Positions 9,879 through 18,597 of a stretch of 64,000 nt of DNA are shown one piece after another (positions within the stretch are counted from its first letter, which is position 1; every line of letters starts with the position of its first letter). The translations under genes and the position numbers were made by a program. This DNA comes from Candidatus Bipolaricaulota bacterium. Lineage in GTDB: Bacteria; Bipolaricaulota; Bipolaricaulia; Bipolaricaulales; Bipolaricaulaceae. The notes beneath the pieces are model-generated. The model worked only from the letters and a program-made list of their open reading frames with translations, was not told the origin of the DNA and did not search any database. The stretch is from positions 51,826 through 115,825 of the forward strand of contig JACIWK010000002.1 in the NCBI GenBank assembly GCA_014360985.1, in the 5' to 3' direction.

Positions 9879-10301
9879 CTATTCCGAGAGGGCCATGCTC
9901 GTCTGGCGCAACCGACGGGTGAGCTCGCCGATGAGCTCGAGCGCGATGTCGGGGTACGTCGTGATGAGCGCTCGGATGTCCCAGCTCGCGAGGACAAGGC
10001 ATTTCGTGGGCGTGACAGCGACCACATCGGCAGAGCGAGGCTGCCCGTCGAGGACGGCCATCTCCCCGAAGAACTGACCAGCACCGAGCCGCGAGAGAAC
10101 CTTCGCCCCTCTGCGCACCTCGACCTGGCCATCGAGGATGAGGAAGAACCCGACCTTGCTCCGGTCACCCTCCCTCACGATCGGCTTGCCGGGCTCGAAC
10201 TCCATTTCCTTTGCTGTCTTAACAACCGCCTGGAGGTGCTTCTCGCTGAAGGACGAGAACAACGGGACATCCTTGAGCAGCGCAATCACGTTCTTGGCCA
10301 T
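9879..10301 (-). CDS. Stand-alone cyclic nucleotide-binding domain protein
   Basis: 140-aa protein consisting of a single CAP_ED/cNMP-binding domain. Typical elements are PLFSSFSEKHLQAVV, FEPGKPIVREGD, FFLILDGQVEVRRG, and the phosphate-binding-cassette-like GQFFGEMAVLDGQPRSADVVA. The Crp/Fnr helix-turn-helix that normally follows is absent, so it is a ligand-binding module that must act on a partner, or it has lost its DNA-binding part. ATG is preceded by AAGGGGGAG, and a good TTGTCA-17-TATGAT promoter lies upstream. Ligand unknown. Confidence 0.9.
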   Translation of the reverse strand: MAKNVIALLKDVPLFSSFSEKHLQAVVKTAKEMEFEPGKPIVREGDRSKVGFFLILDGQVEVRRGAKVLSRLGAGQFFGEMAVLDGQPRSADVVAVTPTKCLVLASWDIRALITTYPDIALELIGELTRRLRQTSMALSE

Positions 10302-10333
10302 CGGCTCCCCCTTGTTCGCTCTGAATCGCGACG

Positions 10334-10362
10334 ATCATAGCATCCCCCCTCTGCGGTGACAA
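10334..10362 (-). promoter_or_regulatory. Promoter of the CNBD gene
   Basis: Minus strand: -35 TTGTCA (10357-10362), 17-base spacer, -10 TATGAT (10334-10339), then about 30 bases to the AAGGGGGAG ribosome binding site and ATG at 10301. Confidence 0.65.
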
Positions 10363-10450
10363 CCGTCGCGCCCCTTCCCCCAGACGAACCCGAGCCGCGA
10401 AGGCAGTGCGGTTGAGGGAGGAGGCGAACGCGGCTAACATCGCGTCGCCC

Positions 10451-10527
<77 letters not shown>

Positions 10528-10804
10528 GGCTCGCCTCTCGGTATATAGCCCCCTTCGGAGAAACTGCGCCGTTCCCGCCGGCATCCCGTGCCTACCGCAG
10601 AGGCCGATGCGCCGCTCTGACACTCGGTGTCAGACCCCCGCCTCCCCCCGATCCACTTCCCCGGACCGGCTCGTGGGGGAAGGCGAGCAAGGGTCAGGGA
10701 TCCATTTCCCGCGCAAGGCTGCGGACCGCAGTTCAACAGGATTTCGCCGGCATATAGTCTCCCGAGTGCTGTCTGGAAATGCATTTGAAGTTCAGGGAGC
10801 CTGC
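10528..10804. other. Non-coding spacer between tRNA-Ile and island promoter
   Basis: No supported gene in this stretch. The minus-strand track ORF 10470-10784 reads through the antisense of the tRNA and is a known type of spurious ORF. The spacer holds a perfect 8-bp inverted repeat (10616-10634) and two similar 12-base words, GATCCACTTCCC at 10650 and GATCCATTTCCC at 10699, which may be remnants of a mobile or repetitive element. No integrase or transposase is present. Confidence 0.6.
10616..10634. repeat. Perfect inverted repeat TCTGACAC-TCG-GTGTCAGA
   Basis: Eight-base arms with a three-base loop, 89 bases after the tRNA-Ile gene. There is no following T-run, so it is not a standard terminator; it may be a protein-binding site or a relic of an inserted element. 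Confidence 0.6.
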
Positions 10805-10832
10805 TTGACTTGTGTAACTGTACAGGTATACT
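10805..10832 (+). promoter_or_regulatory. Strong sigma-70 promoter driving the island, leaderless start
   Basis: -35 TTGACT (10805-10810), 16-base spacer, -10 TATACT (10827-10832). The GTG start codon of the XRE-cupin gene begins six bases after the -10, where transcription is expected to start, so the mRNA is predicted to be leaderless. Confidence 0.8.
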
Positions 10833-10836
10833 GTAC
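10820..10836. promoter_or_regulatory. Candidate operator overlapping the -10 box
   Basis: Perfect inverted repeat GTACAG-GTATA-CTGTAC, centred on the -10 hexamer. A dimeric XRE regulator bound here would block RNA polymerase, so the adjacent XRE-cupin protein is a natural candidate for autorepression. Confidence 0.65.
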
Positions 10837-10838
10837 GC

Positions 10839-11456
10839 GTGGGAACGCCGTCGATCGGGAAGGGGATCCGTGCCCTCCGGCTGCGGAAGCGGCTCACGCT
10901 CAAGGAGCTCTCATCCGAGTGTGGGCTATCTGTGAGCTTCCTGTCCCAGATCGAACGGGGGATCTCTTCACCGTCCATCGTCTCCCTGGCCTCGATCAGC
11001 AAGGCACTCGGAGTCCCTGTCTCCATGTTCCTGACAGATCACCATGTCTCGAGCTCCCCGATCACGAGAGCAGACGAACAACTTCTCATCCGGATCGCGG
11101 AGTCCGCCGTCTCCTACCGGTACTTGAGCGGTGCCTTCCCGGAACGTGTGATTGAAGTCTTGATCAACGAATTCCCCACGAACCACCACCACCCTCCAGC
11201 CAGCCACGATGGAGAGGAGTTTGGATACGTCCTTGAAGGTCATCTCGTCCTTACGATCGAGGGAAAGGCATACGCATTGGGACCAGGGGACAGCTACCAC
11301 TTCCTCGCCACCCAACCTCACGGCTATCGGACATCGGAGACAGAAGGAGCGAGGGTCCTTGTGGCCACCACACAGAAATTCATCGAGACACAGGCGGAAC
11401 GGCAGAGGCAGGGACGCAGTGATCGACGAGCCCAATTCCAGGGGAAGGAACACTGA
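10839..11456 (+). CDS. XRE-family transcriptional regulator with C-terminal cupin domain
   Basis: 205 aa. The N-terminal helix-turn-helix (LTLKELSSECGLSVSFLSQIE, first 65 residues) is joined to a C-terminal cupin_2 sensor domain (GEEFGYVLEGHLVLTIEGK, GDSYHFLATQPHGY). Such proteins usually sense a small metabolite and control the adjacent catabolic operon. GTG 10839 is the only start before the HTH and lies where transcription should begin, with no ribosome binding site. The overlapping inverted repeat suggests autoregulation. It opens the island and lies 17 bases before hyuA. Base composition is less GC-rich than the upstream housekeeping genes. Confidence 0.93.
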   Translation: MGTPSIGKGIRALRLRKRLTLKELSSECGLSVSFLSQIERGISSPSIVSLASISKALGVPVSMFLTDHHVSSSPITRADEQLLIRIAESAVSYRYLSGAFPERVIEVLINEFPTNHHHPPASHDGEEFGYVLEGHLVLTIEGKAYALGPGDSYHFLATQPHGYRTSETEGARVLVATTQKFIETQAERQRQGRSDRRAQFQGKEH

Positions 11457-11473
11457 AGCGATGCGAGGTGCCC

Positions 11474-13519
11474 ATGTATAGGCTGAGCACGGATGTCGGC
11501 GGAACGTTCACTGACGGGGTACTGCTGAATGAAAACACGGGCGAGTGCCGCGTAAGTAAGGTCCTGACCACTCCCCAGGACCCCGCGATCGGGACGGTTG
11601 AAGCGATGGACCGGTTCGGCGTTCCTCTCGCCGAGGTAGAGTTCCTCGTTCACGGAACCACCGTCGTGATCAACGCTCTCATCGAAGGAAAGGGAGCGAA
11701 GACTGGACTTGTGACCACGAAGGGCTTCCGCGACGTCCTGGAGATCGGACGCGGCAATCGTACCGAGATGTACGACGCGCTGTACCGGAAACCTGTCCCG
11801 CTCGTCCCCAGGTATCTCAGGCTGGAAGTCGAGGAGAGGGTGGGACCGGGAGGCGAGATACTCACTCCGCTGCGAGAAGCAGACGTCCTCCAAGTCATCG
11901 AGTTCCTGAGATCTCAGGGCGTTGAATCGGTCGCCGTCTGTCTGTTGAATGCGTACGCCAACCCGAAACACGAAGAGGATATTGGAGAACTGCTTCGCGA
12001 ACACTGGCCCGAGGTGACGGTATCGCTTTCTCACAAGATCACACGCCGTTTCTACGAGTACGAACGCACGAGCACGGCGGTCCAGAACGCGTACGTGATG
12101 CCGCGCGTGCGCAGGTACCTGGAAAACCTGGATCGTCAAGTCGAGGGACGGGGGTTCAAGAGGAACCTCCAGATCATGCAATCAAACGGTGGGATCATGG
12201 CTTCAGTGGTTGCCCGGGAGATCCCCATCGCCATGGTGGAATCGGGCCCCGCCGCTGGCGCCATGGGTGCGGCCCATCTGGCACGGATGTCGGGATACGA
12301 GAACGTGATCTCGTACGACATGGGGGGAACTACGGCCAAGACGGCCCTCATCCGGCGGGGGTTGCCGGAGACCACGGACCAGTACCTGGTGGAGGGCCGA
12401 CCCATTCTCCTCCCCGTGGTCGACCTGCGCGAAATCGGGGCGGGTGGGGGATCCATCGCCTGGGTCGATGAGGCGGGAGCTCTGCATGTTGGACCGCAAA
12501 GTGCGGGAGCGGAACCCGGCCCGGCCTGTTACCTTCGAGGGGGAGTCGCTCCCACGGTGACCGATGCAAACCTCCACCTGGGGATCCTGAACCCGGACTA
12601 CTTCCTGGGCGGGGAAATGCAAGTGTCCCCTCAAGCCGCGCACGCTGCGCTCCGGCAGATCGCCCAGATCTTCGAGATGTCCGTCGATGAGACGGCGCTC
12701 GGCGTGATTAGGATCGTGAACACGCACATGGCTGGCCTCCTTCAGTCGATGACGATCAAAAGGGGGTACGACCCACGGGAGTTCGTGCTCGTCGCCTTCG
12801 GCGGAGCCGGCCCGATTCACGCCGCAGCGATCGCTCGGGAATTGAACATTCCCACCGTGATCGTTCCCCCCTCGCCGGGGACCTTCTCCGCATGGGGGAT
12901 GCTGATGGCCGACCTAAGACACGACCTCGTTCGCACCTACTTCGCCCCCATGGAGGAGGCCTCCCCCGCAGCGATCAACGCCATCTTCCGCGAGTTGCAG
13001 GCGCAGCTCCTTGACCTGTTCGCGCACGAGAGCGTTGCGGAACGGGACGTTGTGGTGTACCACTCGTTCGGACTCCGTTATGCAGGCCAGGAACACACCC
13101 TCGATGTCGAGGCGCCGCTCGAGTACGCTGAATCGGACAGAGAGAACATCGAGAGACGTTTCGACGACCTCCATCTCAAGATCTACGGCCACAATGCCCC
13201 TGAGGAACCGAAGGAGATCGTTTCGCTGAAGCTCGTGGGCGTGGGCACAGTGACGAAGCCGTCGCTCCTGAAGCTCCCCCGCGGAAAGAGGACTCCAGGG
13301 CGCTCCGCCATGCTCGGGCAGAGGAAGGTGTACCGCAACGGTGGGAGGCACGTGGACTTCCTGCTGTACAGACGCGCCAAGCTCCTCGCGGGAAACGTCA
13401 TCCCTGGGCCAGCGATCATTGAGGAGCCGACGGCCACGACGGTGGTGGAGGATGACCAGGTATGTTCCGTCGATGCATACGGCAATCTGGTGATCTCGAC
13501 GAAGGAGGCGGGACAGTGA
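11474..13519 (+). CDS. hyuA: Hydantoinase/oxoprolinase family protein, subunit A (copy 1)
   Basis: 681-aa ATP-dependent cyclic-amide hydrolase subunit of the HyuA/5-oxoprolinase/acetone-carboxylase-like superfamily. It has an actin-like ATPase N-terminus (STDVGGTFTDGVL, then HGTTVVINALIEG), the central QSNGGIMAS and DMGGTTAKTALI motifs, GGGSIAWVD, and FGGAGPIHAAAIARELN. ATG 11474 follows GAGGTG; the GTG at 11468 lies inside that site. The substrate cannot be read from sequence: hydantoins, 5-oxoproline, other lactams or carboxylation substrates are all possible. It overlaps its partner subunit hyuB by four bases (GTGA). Confidence 0.92.
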   Translation: MYRLSTDVGGTFTDGVLLNENTGECRVSKVLTTPQDPAIGTVEAMDRFGVPLAEVEFLVHGTTVVINALIEGKGAKTGLVTTKGFRDVLEIGRGNRTEMYDALYRKPVPLVPRYLRLEVEERVGPGGEILTPLREADVLQVIEFLRSQGVESVAVCLLNAYANPKHEEDIGELLREHWPEVTVSLSHKITRRFYEYERTSTAVQNAYVMPRVRRYLENLDRQVEGRGFKRNLQIMQSNGGIMASVVAREIPIAMVESGPAAGAMGAAHLARMSGYENVISYDMGGTTAKTALIRRGLPETTDQYLVEGRPILLPVVDLREIGAGGGSIAWVDEAGALHVGPQSAGAEPGPACYLRGGVAPTVTDANLHLGILNPDYFLGGEMQVSPQAAHAALRQIAQIFEMSVDETALGVIRIVNTHMAGLLQSMTIKRGYDPREFVLVAFGGAGPIHAAAIARELNIPTVIVPPSPGTFSAWGMLMADLRHDLVRTYFAPMEEASPAAINAIFRELQAQLLDLFAHESVAERDVVVYHSFGLRYAGQEHTLDVEAPLEYAESDRENIERRFDDLHLKIYGHNAPEEPKEIVSLKLVGVGTVTKPSLLKLPRGKRTPGRSAMLGQRKVYRNGGRHVDFLLYRRAKLLAGNVIPGPAIIEEPTATTVVEDDQVCSVDAYGNLVISTKEAGQ

Positions 13520-15273
13520 GGGTTGATCCGATCACACTGGAGGTCATCCGGAATCGCCTGATCGCGGCGAGCCGGGACATCAGGAGGACCGTGGAGAGGG
13601 CTGCCTACAGCCCCGTTCTGTACGAGGTCGTTGACTTCAGCTGCGGTGTATTGGACAGCGAGGCGAACCTGCTGGCGGAGACCCCTGGCTTGCCCATCTT
13701 CCTCGCCAACCTATCCGATGCGGTCAAGGCCACCTACGAGACCATCGGTCGGGAGCAGTTGCAGCCCGGCGACATCATCCTGTGCAACGACCCGTACAAT
13801 GGGGGTGGAACCCACTGTCCGGACATCGTCGTGCTTGGCCCCGCGTTCGTTGCCAACGAGATCCGAGGGTGGGCCGCCTTTCGCGGCCACACGGTGGATA
13901 TGGGGGGCATCTACCCCGGCGGGTGGTACAGCAACACAACCGAGGTGTTTCAAGAGGGGTTCCGACTCCCCCCCGTGAAGCTGGTGGTCGCAGGCAAACC
14001 CAACGAGGACGTCTTCCGCCTCATCCGCGCCAACACCCGCGTTCCCGACGCCGTACTCGGCGACATCCGAGCCATGATCGCCGCGGTTCGTACTGGTAGC
14101 AGCCGACTCGCGGAGATCGTAAATCGTTACGGAATTGACCAGGCTCTGGCCGCCTTCCACGAGATCCTGGACCAAGGGGAGCGGATGTCGCGGGCCGCCA
14201 TCCGGCGGATCCCAAACGGTGTGTACTCGGCAGAGGCCATTCTGGACGGCGACGGCAACGACGATGCACCTCTCGACGAGGATGTTCGGCTGGTGGTGAA
14301 GGTCACCGTCGCGGAAGAGGAGATGATCATTGACTTCACGGGAACAGATCGCCAGTGTCGCGGACCAATGAACGTCCCGTTGCCCTCGACCATCTCATCG
14401 GCAAGATACGGGTTCAAGGTCGTCACGACCCCCGACCTGCCCAACAACGAGGGTTTCTTCCGCCCGCTTACAGTGATCGCCCCCAAGGGTACCCTCCTCA
14501 ACCCCGTCTTCCCCGCCGCTACAGCGATGTGGCCCACGCCGACCACAACCATCCCCGACCTGATCCTGAAAGCCCTCTCCCCTGCCATCCCTGAACGAGT
14601 CCGAGCAGGGCACTTCGGCGATTCCATGGCCGACTTCATCTACGGAACGGACCCCCGATCAGGGAGGTACTACGTGTGCGCGGAGCCCGATGGAGGTGGC
14701 TACGGGGGGATGCCCAATGAAGACGGCGCATCCGCCCTGTTTTCGATGGACCTGGGCGATACCTACAACGTCCCGGCCGAGGTGGCTGAGGTGCGGTACC
14801 CGTGGAGGGTCGAGCGCTTGGAGTTGATTCAGGACTCGGGAGGTCCCGGGAAGTTCCGCGGGGGGTTGGGGGTCCGCCGGGACTACCGGATCCTCAACCA
14901 TAAAGCGGGCCTTACGGTAACGACAGATCGAGTGCTCCGCACCCCACCGTGGGGGCTATTTGGCGGCAAGGCCGGGAAGTCGAACATCACCGTGGTGTTC
15001 CGGGGCAACGGGAGCCAAGAGCGGTGGCGCAAGGTCTCGAATCTGCCGCTGGAGCCGGGCGAGGTCGTCAGCTTCCAGACCGGGGGAGGCGGTGGATACG
15101 GCCCGCCCCTGGAGCGGGAGCCATCCCGCGTGCTCCAAGATGTGATCAACGGCTATGTCTCGCCGGCCAAGGCCCGAGAGGAGTATGGCGTCGTGCTGAA
15201 TGGGGAGGGGCAGCTCGATCTCGCGGCAACCGAGGAACTACGAAAGCGGATGTCAAGCGCGGGGGCTGCTTGA
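13516..15273 (+). CDS. hyuB: Hydantoinase/oxoprolinase family protein, subunit B (copy 1)
   Basis: 585-aa partner of HyuA with the family's N-terminal start VDPITLEVIRNRL, then DFSCGVLD, NDPYNGGGTHCPDI, and the C-terminal GGPGKFRGGLGVRRDY and GGGGGYGPP glycine-rich segments. GTG 13516 overlaps the hyuA stop and is preceded by AAGGAGGCGG; the track start at 13462 lies inside hyuA. A and B subunits together form the ATP-hydrolysing enzyme in characterised members such as N-methylhydantoinase. It ends cleanly with TEELRKRM plus a short tail, a useful comparison for the disturbed end of copy 2. Confidence 0.92.
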   Translation: MRVDPITLEVIRNRLIAASRDIRRTVERAAYSPVLYEVVDFSCGVLDSEANLLAETPGLPIFLANLSDAVKATYETIGREQLQPGDIILCNDPYNGGGTHCPDIVVLGPAFVANEIRGWAAFRGHTVDMGGIYPGGWYSNTTEVFQEGFRLPPVKLVVAGKPNEDVFRLIRANTRVPDAVLGDIRAMIAAVRTGSSRLAEIVNRYGIDQALAAFHEILDQGERMSRAAIRRIPNGVYSAEAILDGDGNDDAPLDEDVRLVVKVTVAEEEMIIDFTGTDRQCRGPMNVPLPSTISSARYGFKVVTTPDLPNNEGFFRPLTVIAPKGTLLNPVFPAATAMWPTPTTTIPDLILKALSPAIPERVRAGHFGDSMADFIYGTDPRSGRYYVCAEPDGGGYGGMPNEDGASALFSMDLGDTYNVPAEVAEVRYPWRVERLELIQDSGGPGKFRGGLGVRRDYRILNHKAGLTVTTDRVLRTPPWGLFGGKAGKSNITVVFRGNGSQERWRKVSNLPLEPGEVVSFQTGGGGGYGPPLEREPSRVLQDVINGYVSPAKAREEYGVVLNGEGQLDLAATEELRKRMSSAGAA

Positions 15274-15292
15274 GAACGGAAGAGGAGGAGGG

Positions 15293-15745
15293 GTGAGGTC
15301 GAGAGTTCAGTTCTCGTTCGAGCGCGGGGGAGTGGTGATCGCCGACCTGGCGCCCGATCTCGCCCCACAGACCGTCCGCTCGCTTCTCGCACTCCTTCCT
15401 CTCACCGCAACTGTCTACCACACGCGGTGGTGCGGACGTGAGATCTACCTGCCGACCACAAGCGGCGGCGAGATCCCTCGAGAGAACCAGACCGTCCAGA
15501 CGAGCACCGGCGACGTCACCTACTGGAGGGAGTGGGATAAGCCCAACTCGGTAGCTGCCGAGGCGATCTCCATCTACTACGGACCAGAGGTGGTCAGGGA
15601 TCATCGCGGGTACCTGCTGGTCAACGTGTTCGCTCGCGTTCCGCAACGACAGTGGAAGACGATCGAGGAGATAGGTCTTCGAGTCTGGCAGTGTGGGATC
15701 GAGCAGGTGAGGGTCAGCCTAGTGAGGGGGGGCCGACGGCCGTGA
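15293..15745 (+). CDS. DUF3830 cyclophilin-like protein
   Basis: 150-aa small protein. The segments VYHTRWCGREIYLP, GDVTYWREW and ISIYYGPE fit the DUF3830 family, which adopts a cyclophilin-like beta-barrel but has no established reaction. GTG 15293 follows GGAGGAGGG directly after hyuB; the longer track ORF from 15200 overlaps hyuB out of frame. It overlaps the M24 peptidase start in a GTGA junction. Its position between hyuAB and a peptidase suggests a role in the same pathway, perhaps binding a cyclic substrate; this is inference. Confidence 0.75.
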   Translation: MRSRVQFSFERGGVVIADLAPDLAPQTVRSLLALLPLTATVYHTRWCGREIYLPTTSGGEIPRENQTVQTSTGDVTYWREWDKPNSVAAEAISIYYGPEVVRDHRGYLLVNVFARVPQRQWKTIEEIGLRVWQCGIEQVRVSLVRGGRRP

Positions 15746-16845
15746 ACAAGTACCAGCTCCGGGTTCACACGATTCAGGAATCGCTGAGGGAACAGAGGGC
15801 GTCCCTGCTGGTTGTCTCGCCCGGGGCCAACATGCTCTTCTTGAGCGGTTTCTCTGACCAATCATCCGAACGCTTGCTCCTGTTCTTCCTGCCCCAGGAC
15901 GGGGATCCGTTCTTCGTTGCCCCTGAGCTCTACGCCGACCAGATCATGGCGAACTCTCCCTTTTTCCGAATCCACGCGTGGAAGGATGCAGAAGGACCGA
16001 TGCAGACTCTAGCGTGCGCCCTCGCACCCTGCAGGCAGACCGCAAGGTCCGTGCTCGTGGACGAGGGAATGAGAGCAGATTCCCTGCTATTGATCCAGGA
16101 AGCCCTTCCCCAAGCCCGATTTGCCCCCGCGTCCCCCGTTATCCGTCGGCTACGGATGCGGAAGGATCAAGAGGAGCTCTCTCTGCTGGCGGAAGCCGCC
16201 TCCATCGCCGACCACGCCCTGGCAGAGATCTCCCAACTGAGGTTCAGTGGCCTGACCGAACGCGAGCTGGCCCGAGCGCTTGAGGAGGCGATGGTCGCGG
16301 GCAGCGCAGAGGGGATTGCTTTTGAGACGTTGGTTGCCTCCGGACCCAACAGCGCGCTGCCCCATCACCGCGCGGGCCAGCGAAGGATCGAGCGGGGCGA
16401 CGTAGTCATCCTCGACTTCGGCTGTCGGGTCGGAGGGTACTGCTCCGACATCACGCGGACGGTCGTGTGCGGCGAGCCGGCGCCCGACGTCCGGGCTGCC
16501 CACCAAGTGGTTGCCGAGGCACAGGAGCAAGCAGTGCGCGCCGTCCGCCCGGGCGCAACCGCCCAGGAGATCGATCAAATCGCACGGGGAGCGATCGCGG
16601 CGGCGGGGCTGGGGGAGCGGTTCATCCATCGCACCGGCCATGGAGTGGGGCTGGATGTCCATGAGGAACCGTACATTGTGGCGGGAAACCCGCTCACGCT
16701 CGAACAAGGAATGGTGTTCACGGTGGAGCCAGGCGTCTACTTCCCTGGGCAGTTCGGCGTCCGCGTAGAGGATGTCGTGGTAGTCACCGACAGCAGCGTT
16801 CGCCGCCTGAACCGATATTCACGAGCCCTACAGATCGTGAGATGA
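15742..16845 (+). CDS. M24-family metallopeptidase (Xaa-Pro dipeptidase/creatinase-like)
   Basis: 367 aa with an N-terminal creatinase/prolidase-like domain and a C-terminal pita-bread domain. The five metal ligands of active M24 peptidases are present: Asp in LDFGCRVGGYCSDI (two Asp), His in RTGHGVGLDVHEEP, Glu in TVEPGVY and Glu in GVRVEDVVV. Active M24B enzymes cleave the bond before proline; creatinase shares the fold but not the metals, so a peptidase is more likely. GTG 15742 overlaps the DUF3830 stop. Within this island it is the natural enzyme to release proline or hydroxyproline from imported X-Pro/X-Hyp dipeptides. Confidence 0.9.
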   Translation: MNKYQLRVHTIQESLREQRASLLVVSPGANMLFLSGFSDQSSERLLLFFLPQDGDPFFVAPELYADQIMANSPFFRIHAWKDAEGPMQTLACALAPCRQTARSVLVDEGMRADSLLLIQEALPQARFAPASPVIRRLRMRKDQEELSLLAEAASIADHALAEISQLRFSGLTERELARALEEAMVAGSAEGIAFETLVASGPNSALPHHRAGQRRIERGDVVILDFGCRVGGYCSDITRTVVCGEPAPDVRAAHQVVAEAQEQAVRAVRPGATAQEIDQIARGAIAAAGLGERFIHRTGHGVGLDVHEEPYIVAGNPLTLEQGMVFTVEPGVYFPGQFGVRVEDVVVVTDSSVRRLNRYSRALQIVR

Positions 16846-16928
16846 CGGAAAGAGCGGGGGGTGAGAGCGACATCAATTGAGGGGATTCGGTCGGGAGAAC
16901 ACCCACAGATGGGAAAGGGGGGAGTGCG

Positions 16929-18554
16929 ATGAAAGCGCGGTTGCTTAGTGTAGCGGTGATGTTGACAGGTGTGACGCTGGGTCTGATGGGCGCCGTGGAG
17001 AATGTCGCAGTGATCAACGGTTTCCCTGTGATCACAGCTGATCCGGCCACTGCTTCAGACTGGTACGATACCGAGGTGATGTACAACCTGTACAGCCCGC
17101 TGGTGTACCCCTCGCCGGACGGAGGGGTTCGACCGCACCTGGCTGTGAGCTGGGAAGCGGTGGGGGGAGACCTCACCCACTGGCGGTTCAACTTGCGGCA
17201 AGGGGTGAAATTCCACTCGGGCAATACCCTGACTGCCGAGGATGTCGCCTTCTCCATGACCCGGTTCATCACGATGGGTCGTGGGAACTCCGGGCCCCTG
17301 GGTCAAGTTACTGCGGTTGTCGTCGACACGTACACGGTCGACTTCGTCCTGGACAAACCCAGTGCCATCTTCCCAGAGACCCTAGCCCTGTTCTTCCCCG
17401 TGGAGAAGAACCTTGTGCTCGCGAACATCAAGAAGCCAGGACCCTATGGGGATCTGGGGGACTACGGCGAGGAGTGGCTCGGCACGCACGACGCTGGAAC
17501 CGGCCCGTACATGATGACGAGCCACATCCCCGGCCAGCGGTTGGACGCCACGCGGTTCCTCGACTACTTCGAAGGATGGTCGAACGAGGGCTGGGGTCCG
17601 GATGAGGTACCGATCGAGCGACTGGTCTTCATCATGGAGACCGACTATACCACCCTGATGACGCTGCTCAGAGCTGGTATGCTGGACCTCGAGATCAACG
17701 GTGGCTGGACGTTGCCCCAGCTCCGGGAGATCCAGGAGGACAACCGCCTCCGGCTGAGCTTCTGCTGGGCTCAGAACGTGACAGTGTGGATGAACTCGAA
17801 GGTTCCGCCAACCGACGACGAGCATTTCCGAAAAGCGATCCTGTACGCTTTCGATTATGAGAGCATCCTCGGTCCGTGGGCAGAGTTCGGCAATGGAGAG
17901 ACCGGCATCATCTTGCCGAACATGCCGGGCTACGTGCCGATCGAGCCCCAGCCACGGAAGCAAGACCTGGAAAGGGCTCGCCAGGAGCTCGCTCTCTCCA
18001 AGTACGCAGCCAACCTCAGGGACGTGAAGGTCACGTTCCACTTCTGCGGAGGTCTCGACTTCGAAGAGGAGGTCGGTCTCCAATTGCAGGCGGACATGGC
18101 ACAACTTGGCGTGCGGGTCGAAGTGGCGGGTCCACCGTGGCCTCAGTACTCCGCATCCTGCTCGGCACCGGAGACAACGCCCAACCTCACGATCTTCCTC
18201 TTCGCTCCACAGGCGTTCCCGCCACATGACTACTACCTCTACTCCATGTTCTCTGCGAGCGGCTTGGGATGGATCTTCTCCGCTCACTGGTACTTCGAGG
18301 ATCCGGAGATCGCTCATCTCCTTGACGAGACCCGAGCTGAACCTGATCCAGGAAGGCGAATGGATATCTACCGGCAGTTGCAGCCCCTGATCGCGGCCCA
18401 CAGCCTAGCGTTCTATCCATACCAGAAGCCAACTCTGTTCGCCCACCAGGCTTACATCGTGGGCCCCAAGGAGAGCATCGCTTTCGTCGGTCCAAGCGAG
18501 AACATGCACAACTGGCGCATCAACCTGAAGCTCAAGCAAGAGCTGCGCGGGTAG
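16929..18554 (+). CDS. dppA: ABC transporter periplasmic peptide-binding protein (DppA/OppA family)
   Basis: 541-aa family 5 solute-binding protein. A signal peptide of about 22 residues (MKARLLSVAVMLTGVTLGLMG) lacks a lipobox Cys, so it is probably a soluble periplasmic protein. Family landmarks are YNLYSPLVYPSPDGGVRPHLA, WRFNLRQGVKFHSGN and the LRAGMLDLEI segment. ATG 16929 follows AAAGGGGGGAG. An 83-base spacer separates it from the M24 gene, and a strong hairpin separates it from the permeases. Di/oligopeptide binding is the most common activity, but family 5 also takes up sugars and nickel, so the ligand is inferred from context. Confidence 0.92.
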   Translation: MKARLLSVAVMLTGVTLGLMGAVENVAVINGFPVITADPATASDWYDTEVMYNLYSPLVYPSPDGGVRPHLAVSWEAVGGDLTHWRFNLRQGVKFHSGNTLTAEDVAFSMTRFITMGRGNSGPLGQVTAVVVDTYTVDFVLDKPSAIFPETLALFFPVEKNLVLANIKKPGPYGDLGDYGEEWLGTHDAGTGPYMMTSHIPGQRLDATRFLDYFEGWSNEGWGPDEVPIERLVFIMETDYTTLMTLLRAGMLDLEINGGWTLPQLREIQEDNRLRLSFCWAQNVTVWMNSKVPPTDDEHFRKAILYAFDYESILGPWAEFGNGETGIILPNMPGYVPIEPQPRKQDLERARQELALSKYAANLRDVKVTFHFCGGLDFEEEVGLQLQADMAQLGVRVEVAGPPWPQYSASCSAPETTPNLTIFLFAPQAFPPHDYYLYSMFSASGLGWIFSAHWYFEDPEIAHLLDETRAEPDPGRRMDIYRQLQPLIAAHSLAFYPYQKPTLFAHQAYIVGPKESIAFVGPSENMHNWRINLKLKQELRG

Positions 18555-18564
18555 ATGGGAAGGG

Positions 18565-18597
18565 GGGAGGGCGAGGACGGAACGCCCTCGCCCTCCC
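18565..18597 (+). terminator. Intra-operon stem-loop between binding protein and permease genes
   Basis: Perfect 12-bp stem GGGAGGGCGAGG/CCTCGCCCTCCC with a nine-base loop, ten bases after the dppA stop. It has no T-run, so it more likely protects the 3' end of the dppA message or partly attenuates transcription, giving more binding protein than permease. Confidence 0.75.

Noticed and set aside
15742-16845. Creatinase in a creatinine pathway with HyuAB
   Set aside because: The metal ligands of active M24 peptidases are all present, whereas creatinase lacks them; no creatininase or sarcosine enzymes are nearby.
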